Assembly (NCBI RefSeq): GCF_030272615.1
Contig: NC_081412.1
Location: forward strand, 667,288,352 to 667,352,351
Direction of reading: 5' to 3'
Length of the DNA: 64,000 bases
Source of the DNA: Cryptomeria japonica
Taxonomy: Eukaryota > Streptophyta > Pinopsida > Cupressales > Cupressaceae
Within the stretch, counting starts at the first letter, position 1, and each line of letters starts with the position of its first letter. Made by a program: the position numbers and the translations under genes. The notes under the pieces are model-generated. The model was not told the DNA's origin. It worked only from the letters and a program-made list of their open reading frames with translations, and did no database searches. This document shows, piece by piece, positions 54,253 through 64,000 of the stretch.

Positions 54253-55156
54253 AATGTATCTAGGGGTAAAATAAGTGTAAATTGCATAATCAGATATCAA
54301 AAAGCAAATCACAACTCTAATATAATTAATATTACTCCTAAATTACAATGAAATGATGCAAAATCAATTGAAATGAAAGAAAGATATATCTAAAACTCCC
54401 TTAATTGACACAGCAAGGCTTCCATTGCTCCTCTCCATTATTGTTGATGTAGGTGGCTCTCAGGTATTGCATTGATTTCCTACATAAGATGGACAATAGC
54501 TTTGAAGGCTGTGATTCTAGAATGAAATGAGCAAAGAGGTTAAATTTATAGATTTTCAACACAGAATGGGTGAGAATCTGAACTCAAGTGTTGATTGACA
54601 GATAACTGATTTAGATTGATCAGTTAACTCATTTTGATTGATCTATTAACAAGGTTGATTGAGGAGTGAATTGAATTGATTGGAGAGTCAACTAGATAGA
54701 TTGGATAGTGAACTGAATTGATTGAGAGATGATTGATTAGTTGGATTAGTCAAAAAAGGTGATTGAGAGTTAAAAAGAGTGATTGACTAGTTAACTGATT
54801 TGATCAGTCAGTTCTGATTTTAGCATATGTTATAGGAATTTGAAATTGAATTTGATTTTCATTTTCAAATTGGATTTGAATTTGGACTTTCGAATGCTGA
54901 AATGCACATAAAATTAACTAAAATTCAAATTTGGGAAAAGTGTGAAATTAGATGAAATTAGGTGAAATACGAATTTGGGAGAAAATGAAATGAAATTAGT
55001 TGGAATTATCTAGAATTATAATTTGGGGAATTGGAGGAATAATTAATTAATTTAAATGAAATTATTTAATCTTAAAAAATTGAATTAATTAAATAATAAA
55101 AATTATTTAACTAAGGAAGATGTTGTAATTAATTAAATAGTTAATATTTAATTAAT

Positions 55157-55171
55157 AATTGAGATAGGATT
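55157..55171 (+). repeat. SINE target-site duplication (left)
   Basis: AATTGAGATAGGATT, repeated exactly at 55813-55827 after the A-rich tail. Confidence 0.92.
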
Positions 55172-55812
55172 GGGGACATCCCCGCAGCGCAATGATAGCT
55201 GTGAAGCCCTGTTGATAGGGCAGTCTTTGGTTCGAATCCCCTGCAGATCACGGGAGGAGTTTCGAATGCGGCCCCCACATGCTGAGGGAGGATGGATTGC
55301 TGACAGGGCAAGGAGAATCGTGGAGCAGCAACCACTGGAGGTGAAGGCGTGGAGGGAGTCAAAGGAGGAGCTGACTCGGGCCTCGTGTGGAGTGATAAGT
55401 GCAGAGTTCAAGGTGGATTGGAATAGCCACGTGGAGTAATAAGGGTTGGAGGGATAAGGAGATGGATGGAAGGAGAGATAAGGAGTAGTTAGAGTGATAA
55501 GTCGCGAGAGTTATAAGGTGAGGATGGAGAGATAAGGGCGCTCCGAGTGAAAAGGGGTGTGCGTGGAGTGATAAGGAGCAAGAGTTATAAATAGAGAGGA
55601 GTGATAAGGAGTGATGCGTCAGGAGTGATAAGGGTGTAGGTGCTTGGAGGGATAAAGATAGGTGACAGTAGATGATGCTTCAACAGCAAGAGACAAATCC
55701 ACAGAGGTGTTAATACCTCAGTTGTAATTTCGGGGAGGGGATCCCCATTACTGTGACCCCCACTGGTTCAAAGCTCCAATCATAAAAGCGATTACCAACC
55801 AAAAAAAATAAA
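55172..55812 (+). mobile_element. Long tRNA-derived SINE
   Basis: 641 bp between 15-bp TSDs, ending in an A-rich tail. The head has an A-box-like GCAGCGCAATGATAG (55184-55198) and a B box GGTTCGAATCC (55229-55239) at tRNA-like spacing. The middle (about 55440-55660) is a run of degenerate GGAGTGATAAG units, and the 3' end is a distinct domain. It is longer than most plant SINEs. The 89-residue open frame across the head is not a gene. Confidence 0.85.
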
Positions 55813-55971
55813 AATTGAGATAGGATTAAATGAATAAAATGATGAAATGATAGAAATGTGAATAATTAGTAATAGTCAAAGGTGATGATTAGAAGAAATA
55901 ATTAAAGAATTACTTAATTAAATAGATGAATAATTAATGTAGAATTAATGAGACATTTTTAGATGTCTACA

Positions 55972-57600
55972 CTCATATCGAAAAATTCAATCTATAATCC
56001 TCCCCTTAGAAGAATCTATGCTAAATGGGCACAAAAATGTAAAATGTCTCTCATATGCTGCTCTACCTTAGGGCACTAAACAATAAATAAATTACCCTTC
56101 AAAACCATTTTTGTATCCCGCATAGCCCTCCTCTTTAAAAATACTCGTACATGACATCCATAAACGAAAGCTATGCAAGAATTTGGGAGTTCGTTTCAAA
56201 TGATATTTGGAATATCTCAACTTTTCATCTCACCATGAAGTGGAGTTTCAAACTGCTGGAAACATTTTAGACAAAATCACATCCAATAGGATATGTGATT
56301 GCAACATGTATTGTGCCATATCTAAGGCTCAAATTTCGGTCACTGAAAAGTGCCAACCAAGTTCTAAAAGACCATGAAAATACCACAATATGCTCTTTGA
56401 AATGCGTATAGTTTGAATTGAAAACACATAGCGTGACTTCAAATTAATGGAAGGAGATTCAGATAAAAACTACAAAGGATCTTAGCAAAAAAATGCTTCA
56501 AACTCTCAGCTTTTTAGTTACAGATACGTTTTTATTTGTTTGGAGCAAATATGTCCATTGTACACAAGCAATACTGTTCTTGCATTTTCCGTCCTCGGTT
56601 ATTGCTGTGGATGAGAAGAATAGTTAGATCTTTTCTATCCATATTTTACCGATTGGCCTATTGTTAAAAATTGCTCAATCACAAGTCAGCTTAATTCGCA
56701 GTTTGAATCACAATCACAAATTAGAGAAGCCACTGCAAGTTACCACAACATCAACTCCACAAACAACATGATTTGAGTTCAGATCCCACAAGCAGTATGT
56801 TCGAAATAAAAATTCCACATCAACTTTACATGTAAACATAATTCTAGTTTCAAATCTCATAAGCAATATGATTCGAGATCAAATCCTATATTACCTCATT
56901 CCTGGTCAAAGTTATTAGAGTTCTTTATATAAAAAGCTTAAGAATAAAATCAAAATAATTGCGTGTGCCTCGCTACATACCAGATTGAGCTTTTGCTGTA
57001 GGTTTACAATTACAAGCGATATGACACCATTATTGGGAATGTCAGCATACAATAACTTCACCTCTAAACTAAATGGTTAGTTAATTTTGTCCCAAACACA
57101 AAGCGAAACCTTTATTTCACTTATGGTTTTTGACAGGGACCAAAACACACTTTCTATCTTTCAAATGAATTGATTACTTCTATCTTTGATCTGATGATTC
57201 CCTCAAGAGGAGTGTCAAAGAATCCTCAAAATGATGGAATCAAAAACTATTACGCAGTTGCTTGCAGACAATATTATGCTTACCTTTGAAAATCTGAAAT
57301 CTTTGATACCTATATTTATTCCTATTTTTTGGCAGGGCACTTCCCTGGAGACCCACCATCCCAGTAGTAGTCTAATTCCGTTGTATGTTGAAGCTACTGC
57401 TGCTATGCTGAAGACCCATTCTACCAAGGCTACACTTAAAAGTTAACTTAGACAATAGAATCAGGAAATCTTACATTTTGGATGATTTGAAAGCAGCTAG
57501 AATAGCTGATATGACCAAGTATCTGAATATTACTCCAGCTTAATGAGGCTTTAATATTACTCCGATAAGATTCGACACCACATCTTTTTACTTCGAATTT
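55972..57600. other. No gene recognised; 3' flank of the glycosyltransferase
   Basis: Single-copy-looking A/T-rich sequence. An AATAAA-type signal on the minus strand near 57320 could serve the glycosyltransferase. Short frames at 57215-57446 overlap on both strands and look like chance. Confidence 0.4.
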
Positions 57601-57620
57601 GAGATGATCATCCACAGGAT

Positions 57621-59177
57621 TCAATCCCCACCAGTAAGAGGATACTTACAGAAATCAATGCCCGTCCAATTCCCTTTTGCAATGCACAGAAGCAGCCTCT
57701 CGTAAGCAGCCCCCATCTTCTTGGCCGTAAACAAACTCTCTGCCCTCCTCCTGCAGTTCCACCCCTTCTCCTTCAAAACCCCCTTACCATCCTCCAAAAC
57801 CCTCTCCAGCCCTTTCTTCAAAGACTCAAGCCTGGGACTAAAAGTATACCCAAAATCCTCACTCACAATCAAACTCTTAACCACGCTCGCAAAGTGCGAC
57901 ACCATAACCGCCTTCCCACAAAGCATGGCCTCAATGGTCGTGTGGTCGAGCCCCTGCGCCCTCAAAGTCGGGTTCAGGAAAACATCCAGCGCATTATAGA
58001 ATCCCCCCAGCTGAGCCGCACCGAGTGGCCCAAGAACTTTTACATTCTGCCCCAATTCCTTATATCTAGCCGCCCATGGCCCGTCCCCTGCAATTAAAAC
58101 GAAAAAATTAGGGTTTCCAGAACCCGAGCTTCCAATTATGGTTTGCAGCGCCTCGAAAACCAGCGGGTGGCCCTTATCCTTCACCAGCCGCCCGGCCATG
58201 CCAATCACCAGATCTGCGCTCTCCGGGATCCCGTACTTGAGCCGAAAAGATTTTCCAGCAGATTCATCCGGCTTAAAGAGCCCTTCGTCCACGCCATTGA
58301 TAATCACATGAACTCTTTCTCTCGGCAGCATGTAGATTGTGCGCAGGACTTCTCCGACCGAGTCACTGGTGCCAACATGGTGAGCATACGAGGGAAAAAA
58401 TTTCACCTCCTCGATTACTCGTTGCAGGCGATCGTTCAAGGCTCTCTGCAAGTCAAGTGTTCGAGGCTCAGCAGGGTTTCTGGTGAGATCCTGCACTATA
58501 TCCGAATGAATCGTCTCGTAGCCGATGCCATGCCATGACGCAACAACGTTAGGCAACCCCGCTGCCTGGCCGTGCGCCAGCGCAACAGATTCAGAGTGAA
58601 TCACATCGAACCCCGTTTTCCCTTCTGCATTTCTCAGGGTTTGATTAACCATCACAAATTGATCCCATGCTTCGTGGGAATTTAAGTTCCCAGCCGCAGT
58701 GGGCTTCGAGAAATGAAAAGTCATTAGCTTGAGGTCAGCTGTGTCCAGCGGGGCTCGATCCCGGGGCGCCGAGGTCGTAAAGACGTGGATTTCATGGCCG
58801 CGGAGAGCGAGTTCGCGATGCAGGGTTCGAGCGTGGCGTTCAAGTCCTCCAGCGGCGAAGCCCAGCGGCCATTTTTTCACAAACAGGGCTATTTTCAACC
58901 GCGGGTTCGAGTCCCGCCGCGAGGGGAAGCTGAGCTCATTCCACGAGCTGGAAAGCTCGCGCAAGTCACCTCGGAAGGGGACTCGATCCGGGGATGTGAT
59001 ACTTGTTGTCCTGCAGGGAGGCTGGAGATTGTGGGCAGGAGATAGGAAAAGCCAGGGGGCGTAGAGGAGGAAGGAGAGGAAGAGTAAGAAGAACCAGATA
59101 ATGTACCAGTTGCACATCTTCGTACTGTTCTTTGCCTTGCTCTGGATTTCATGGCTCCAACTGCTGCCATTGCCCAT
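57621..59177 (-). CDS. Membrane-anchored GT4-type glycosyltransferase, intact single exon
   Basis: 518 residues without interruption. It has a short N-terminal tail, one transmembrane segment at about 22-45 (CNWYIIWFFLLFLSFLLYAP), a stem and then a two-domain GT-B fold. The first domain starts near residue 93 with a glycine-rich donor loop (GFAAGGLERHARTLHREL). The second has GMAGRLVKDKGHPL near 317 and a nucleotide-sugar binding helix with GLDHTTIEAMLCGKAV near 430. This matches plant GT4 proteins annotated only as UDP-glycosyltransferase superfamily proteins, probably type II Golgi proteins; the sugar and acceptor are unknown. GC-rich codon use differs from the surrounding transposons. It is the only clear host gene here. 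Confidence 0.9.
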   Translation of the reverse strand: MGNGSSWSHEIQSKAKNSTKMCNWYIIWFFLLFLSFLLYAPWLFLSPAHNLQPPCRTTSITSPDRVPFRGDLRELSSSWNELSFPSRRDSNPRLKIALFVKKWPLGFAAGGLERHARTLHRELALRGHEIHVFTTSAPRDRAPLDTADLKLMTFHFSKPTAAGNLNSHEAWDQFVMVNQTLRNAEGKTGFDVIHSESVALAHGQAAGLPNVVASWHGIGYETIHSDIVQDLTRNPAEPRTLDLQRALNDRLQRVIEEVKFFPSYAHHVGTSDSVGEVLRTIYMLPRERVHVIINGVDEGLFKPDESAGKSFRLKYGIPESADLVIGMAGRLVKDKGHPLVFEALQTIIGSSGSGNPNFFVLIAGDGPWAARYKELGQNVKVLGPLGAAQLGGFYNALDVFLNPTLRAQGLDHTTIEAMLCGKAVMVSHFASVVKSLIVSEDFGYTFSPRLESLKKGLERVLEDGKGVLKEKGWNCRRRAESLFTAKKMGAAYERLLLCIAKGNWTGIDFCKYPLTGGD

Positions 59178-59224
59178 TTTTTTCTGCTGCTATGAAAGTG
59201 TGGACGAGCCATTAGATCCACAGA

Positions 59225-60047
59225 TTGGGCTTTACTTACACTGAAAAGAGACGCGCCCCCACGACTGGATTTTTCTTGATTTTCTTTTGCACGTAATAGT
59301 CAACAACGGTACGTGAACGTCGCACGGATTATTTCTTTATTAGTCGCTATGATAAGGTTTGTCGCAAAAATATTCATTACTTATTTCTCGATTTATTTGT
59401 GTGTCGCAAAAAGAGTATAAAGAAAGATGATCAATTGATTGTTAAAAACGAGTTCTTATTTAAGACTGTCAAAAGGTGATGGCCGATCACAATCATTATA
59501 AAATTAGGGGAAGTGTGTTAGCAGTTGTGTGCATCTATTGATTTAATTGCGATTCTAAACGGTACATCGGATTTGATAAAAAAAATTTTGGTTTCTAGAT
59601 AGTAACAATGTGTTGCCTAATACCTACTTAAAGATGTCCCAATAACCATGCACTTAAAATTGCCAATACTAATGCACAAACGCACCAGTAGTCATGCGTT
59701 ATGGTTACTAATAAAAGTGCACAAATAAGTCAACTATGGTCCAAAAAAGCTAAAAAATGAATGGCTATTAATACACGTGAAATTTATTAATTGACTTTTA
59801 GTTATTGTTTTTTGGTTTTTTAAAAGTTAGTAATTGGGGGGTTGGTTGTGCAAGGAGTGAACGGTTATGAACATGAATGGTAACTGGTGCTCTTCCCTTA
59901 TTTGACATACAACCTATTACAAAACATAAGAGAACAACATCAATACATCTATATGAGCAGTTGAAACAATCAATATATCCATAAGAGCAATTAGCAAGAA
60001 TCCATGATATCTTTCATATCCATACATGAGCAACTAGAATAATTAGC
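59225..60047. other. Upstream flank of the glycosyltransferase
   Basis: No gene is seen. It would contain the glycosyltransferase promoter near 59180-59400, though no clear TATA box was chosen. Sequence becomes A/T-rich to the right. 60048-60052 (ATATG) is element E's left TSD. Confidence 0.4.
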
Positions 60048-60052
60048 ATATG

Positions 60053-62104
60053 TGTAGACACCTAAAAATGTCTCTTTAATTCTACACTAATTATTCATCT
60101 ATTTAATTAAGTAATTCTTTAATTATTTGATTAAACTAATTAGTTCTTTTGATTATCACATTTAACACTTCTAATTATTCAATTTCTATTCTCAAATCAA
60201 TTAATCATCTTCCAAATATTAATTAAATATTAATTATTTAATTAATTGCGACATTTTCCTTAGTTAATTAATCTTTATTATTTAATTAATTCAATATCCT
60301 AAGTTTAAATAATTTCATTTAAATTATTTAAATTAATTAATTATTCTTCCAAATCCCCAAATTATAATTCCAAATAATTTCATTTCTTTTCATTTCATAT
60401 TTCCCCAAATTCGAATTTCATATCATTTCATCTAATTTCACATTTCTAAATTCACATTTCACCAGATTTGAATTTCAAATAATTTCATGTGCTTTTCAGC
60501 ATTCGAATGACCAAATTCAAATCCAAATTGAAAATGAAAATCTAATTCAATTTCAAATTCCTACAACACATGCTAAATCAGAACTGATTGATCAAATCAG
60601 AACTGATTGGTCAAATCAGTTGTCTAATCAGTTAAGTCAGTTAACTCATCAATCATCCTTTTTAACTCAAAATCAACTTTTTATGACTAATCCATCAATT
60701 CGGTCTACTAATCCATCAATTCAGTCATCTCCCTAGTCTATTCACTTTACTGATCAATCAAATGAGTTTACTAGTCAATCAATTGAGTTCACTCTCCAAT
60801 CAATAATGTTAATAGATCAATCAAATGAGTTAACAAATCAATCATGGCTAGTTCACAAACAATCTTTCGAGGGGGCATTATACCCCAGCGTTACCGGGGC
60901 ATACTGGGGCAGTTTTCTTTTTGTTTTCTTTGAAATAACGTCGTTCCGACATTGTCTCAAAGAGGGACAATGTAGACACCTAAAAATGTCTTATTAATTC
61001 TACACTAATTATTTGTCTATTTAATTAAGTAATTCTTTAATTATTTGATTAAACTAATTAGTTCTTCAGATTATCACATTCAACACTTCTAGTTATTCAA
61101 TTTCTATTCTCAAATCAATTAATCCTCTTCCAAATATTAATTATTTAATTAATTGCGACATTTTCTTTAGTTAAATAATATTTATTATTTAATTAATTCA
61201 ATCTCCTAAGTGTAAATAATTTAATTTAATTAATTAATTATTCTTCCACATCCCCAAATTATAATTTCAAATAATTCTAGACAAATAATTTCATTTTTTT
61301 CATTTCATATTTCCCCAAATTCGAATTTCATATCATTTCATCTAATTTCACATTTCCAAATTCACATTTCACCAAATCTGAATTTTAGATAATTTCATGT
61401 GCATTTCAATGTTTGAATGACCAAATTCAAATCCAAATTGAAAATGAAAATCTAATTCAATTTCAAATTCCTACAACACATGCTAAATCAGAACGGATTG
61501 ATCAAATTAGTTGTCTAATCAGTTAACTCAGGTAACTCATCAATAATCTTTTTTAACTCAAAATCAACTTTTTATAACTAATCCATCAATTCGATTATCT
61601 CCCTAGTCTATTCAGTTTACTAATCAATCAAATGAGTTTACTAGCCAATCAATTGAGTTCACTCTCCAATCAATCCTGTTAAAAGATCAATCAAATGAGT
61701 TAACAAATCAATCATGACTAGTTCATTGATCAATCAATTTCAATTATCTATCAATCAACACTTGAGTTCTATTTCTCACCCCCTTTGTGTTGAAAATCTA
61801 TAAATTCAACCTCTTTTCTCAATTCAAGCTAGAATCACAAAATCAGAGTCTTCAAAATTGTTGTCTATCTTATGCAGGAAATCAAGTGCAATACCTGAAA
61901 GCCACCTACATCAACAACAATGGAGAAGAGCAATGGAAGCCTTGCTATTTCAATCAGGGACTTTTAAATAGATCATTATTTCAATTCAATTGATGTTGCA
62001 TTAATCTATTGTCATTTAGGAGTAATATTGATTAGATTAGAGTTGTGATTCACTCTTTGATATCTAATTATGCAATTTACACTTAATTTACCCCTAAGTA
62101 AAAT
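60053..62104 (+). mobile_element. Element E: internally deleted LTR element
   Basis: The TSD ATATG flanks both ends (60048-60052 and 62105-62109). The left LTR is truncated at about 60855 and joined directly to the last 115 bp of an internal region. That piece has CGAGGGGGCATTATA at 60869 and an AAAGAGGGACAA polypurine tract at 60959-60970, followed by a 1134-bp 3' LTR (60971-62104). All coding sequence is gone. The family is that of LTR F. The LTR terminus reads TAAA instead of TACA, a small decay. Confidence 0.85.
60971..62104 (+). repeat. Element E 3' LTR
   Basis: 1134 bp starting TGTAGACACC. It includes repeated ATCAATCAAATGAGTTAAC-type units (60620-60840 in the other LTR, 61500-61720 here). 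Confidence 0.85.
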
Positions 62105-62109
62105 ATGTA

Positions 62110-62590
62110 TAAGAGAAGTCATGCAAATATAGTAGAATCTTGAGTTGGCAAACCAAAACCAAACTTTGGAGCAACAATATGACAACCATGACTAAAGCTA
62201 GAATGATCAGAACAATTGGAACAATCAATTTTGCAAGAAAGGCCTTAGTTCCTAAGCAATATGACTCCTTTTTTTCTGTCTGAGTAGTTGATTCACTTGG
62301 AGTTTAATGTATTGAATTTGAAGACACACCTTTAAGTTCTTCTTGGTATCTGCTTGAAATTAAGAGAAGAAACAAGCAAGACAAAAAAATATGTTAGAGT
62401 AAAGTTTTAAAACTGTGACTTCCGGATGAGCATTATGATGATCATTAAAAATTGTTGTGCATCTCTGTCTCCGTATATGCAATAAGATTACATGATGAAT
62501 TCCATCAACAATGATATTATTATGAAGTTTGAAACCAAGCAAAGCCCCTTTCCAATTAAGTTTATGTTAAAAAATAGCAGGTTAGTCATG
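62110..62590. other. No gene recognised
   Basis: Unassigned sequence, possibly the 3' part of the minus-strand LINE remnant to its right. Confidence 0.3.
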
Positions 62591-62599
62591 AAACACATA

Positions 62600-63450
62600 A
62601 TTTCATTGTTTCTTAAAAAACCAACATCCCCAAAAAACATGCCACATATCTTCATGTTTCAGACAATAGGGGCAATTAAGGGGTTGGATCATAATACATC
62701 TCAACCTGCTCCCAATAGACTGTTTGCAATGTAATATCTTCCAAGTCATTAATTGAGCCTCTGAGTTGATTTTTAACTTGCAAATTTGAGCAGAAAGTTT
62801 TACCCATAAATTTTCACTAAATCTACAATTCCATTTCATGTTCAGATGATATTTCATAGGTAAATTAGGAAGAAACTGGAAATACATTTTTTTTCAAAGG
62901 AAATACTAAAAACAAATAAGATGACAACCATAGCCAATCTTTGAAAAAAATACATTTAATAGGAGTACATAGCTTCATAGATAGTTCTAATGGTACCAAA
63001 GATTCCACAAAGATCATGAATGCCTTGTTTTTATTATTTAGATTAAGTTGGGATTTAATAACATGCCATGGTAACCAATTAAATGTGGTGAAATCCCATA
63101 AATCTTCAACTTTGTTGATTCCTTTTTTGTGTAGAAAATAAGATTGTTTTTTGACAACTTAAGGCCAGGAGCTACCCATGATACAAAATATGTTTGTTCC
63201 ATTAGATAAATGAAGTGGAGAAGTTGAGCCCATGTTGAAGAAAGGCATCTCTCCATCTTAAGATATGGCTAGTATATTTCCAAGCTTTCCAAATTGATTG
63301 GAAGGGAGGTGAGGCTTTAATAGAGATGAAAGACAACTGAAGGATTTTATCTAACCAACCCCCAACCTACCATTTGCCTTTAACTGAGGTAAGATTAATT
63401 AGGGGAGGCAATGTTAATTCTTGGTTAATCTCAAGACCTTCATGAGATGG
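62600..63450 (-). pseudogene. LINE remnant: zinc-binding region of a non-LTR reverse transcriptase
   Basis: The minus-strand frame at 62887-62603 contains WKILHCKQSIGSRLRC, CPYCLKHEDMWHVFWGC, the zf-RVT pattern found at the C-terminal end of plant LINE reverse transcriptases. Upstream (to about 63450) other frames read WLPWHVIK and WLRVLDPSHEGLEI, also LINE-like. Frameshifts and stops are frequent, so it is an old 5'-truncated copy. Confidence 0.7.
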
Positions 63451-63469
63451 ATCCAAAACCCTTAACCAA

Positions 63470-64000
63470 CTATGCTACTTCTTCAAGCATGTTACTAAGC
63501 TTTATGACTAAATAATGATTAACTTTATTGCATATTTTGGAATTCGACTAGTATCTACTTGGAATATGTGTTTCTCTACAAGTGAAATGTCTTGGAACTT
63601 AAAATAAATTTGTGTTTTATTTTAAAAACTCTATGGGTTTGGGTCAAGTTTGTAACCATTGATTTATCATGAGTCTAGACTTGACCATTGGTTTTTCACT
63701 TAGTTATCTCTAGCTTCTTGTTGCAATGTTCACTTGGTAAAATAACACCCTCTACATGTGAATCCAACTAAACAATCTTCTCATATCCCTTTTGAATATA
63801 ACTTTTGGATCTCTCTAATCTCTTGGAATCTCTCTTGGGAAAACCTTGTTGTAACTTCATTTCAAGGTTGAAGAACTCTTTCTTGTAGGAACAAGCTCTA
63901 TATATTGCCTTCAATTTATAACACACCATTGTACTTATATCAAATCCTCGAAATAAATCACCATTTCTCTCTTACATCAAGTGCTTGGTAATATTGTTCT
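63470..64000. other. Unassigned right edge, LTR-like composition
   Basis: CTCTATATATTGCC near 63896 and AAATAAATC near 63952 would fit the promoter and polyadenylation parts of an LTR running out of the window. No border is visible, so this is only a suggestion. Confidence 0.2.

Larger units (their letters stand above)
54255..55971 (-). mobile_element. Element F: minus-strand LTR, split by a SINE
   Basis: On the minus strand it starts TGTAGACATCTAAAAATGTC at 55971 and ends CCCCTAGATACA at 54255, followed by a primer-binding site. The sequence is collinear with element E's 3' LTR (60971-62104). Without the SINE it is about 1.06 kb. Little or no internal region follows, and a TGTAGACAC preceded by AAAAAGGGGGTATAAG at 53691-53715 may be the remains of the other end. 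Confidence 0.75.

Noticed and set aside
55184..55240. A genuine tRNA gene
   Set aside because: The boxes are tRNA-like, but no full cloverleaf was found, and the sequence is part of a TSD-flanked SINE.
55170..55439. 89-residue open frame
   Set aside because: It runs through the A and B boxes of the SINE head, so it is not a gene.
58143..59064. Several open frames opposite the glycosyltransferase
   Set aside because: They are GC-rich antisense shadows of the intact gene at 57621-59177.

Overview
This looks like a plant nuclear window from a large, repeat-dense genome. Evidence includes plant-type Ty3 (Tat-like) and Copia elements, a plant mobile domain (PMD) protein, a tRNA-derived SINE and a plant GT4 glycosyltransferase. 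The nesting and density suggest a gymnosperm or similar giant-genome seed plant, but the species cannot be read from the sequence. Only one gene looks like ordinary host coding sequence: a single-exon membrane-anchored glycosyltransferase at 57621-59177 (minus). Nearly everything else is transposable-element DNA, much of it resolvable by exact target-site duplications (TSDs).

Layout. 1-4212: Ty3 gag debris on the minus strand, a diverged tandem duplication and a Copia-type LTR remnant. 4218-34363: element A, a Ty3 element with TSD CTTTC, into which two younger elements have inserted. These are element B (11372-22600, TSD CAAGC, inside the integrase gene) and element C (23993-30004, a Copia element, TSD TCCTG, beside the splice acceptor of an antisense gene). 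With the insertions removed, A is about 12.9 kb. It encodes protease, a G-patch-like segment, reverse transcriptase, two RNase H domains and integrase, plus a spliced antisense PMD gene, but no gag that I can see. 34590-54150: a probable large DNA transposon (G) with palindromic subterminal repeats, a decayed transposase, a decayed multi-exon second gene and a 360-bp tandem array. It is interrupted by element D (41026-48784, TSD GATTT). 54255-55971: a minus-strand LTR (F) split by a SINE with a 15-bp TSD. 57621-59177: the glycosyltransferase. 60053-62104: element E, an internally deleted relative of F with TSD ATATG. 62600-63450: LINE debris.

The most interesting point is that A and D look complementary. 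A has pol but no gag. D has one long intact gag ORF with a protease-like domain that lacks its catalytic signature, and no pol. They share the primer-binding site, the polypurine tract, the LTR start, an LTR block and a GC-rich hairpin family, so a two-component retrotransposon system in which each supplies what the other lacks is a reasonable hypothesis. B is a further reduced element (gag-protease plus only the integrase C-terminal part) whose LTRs are nearly identical, so it moved recently and must have borrowed its enzymes. All sequence comparisons here were made by eye; no alignments or database searches were run.
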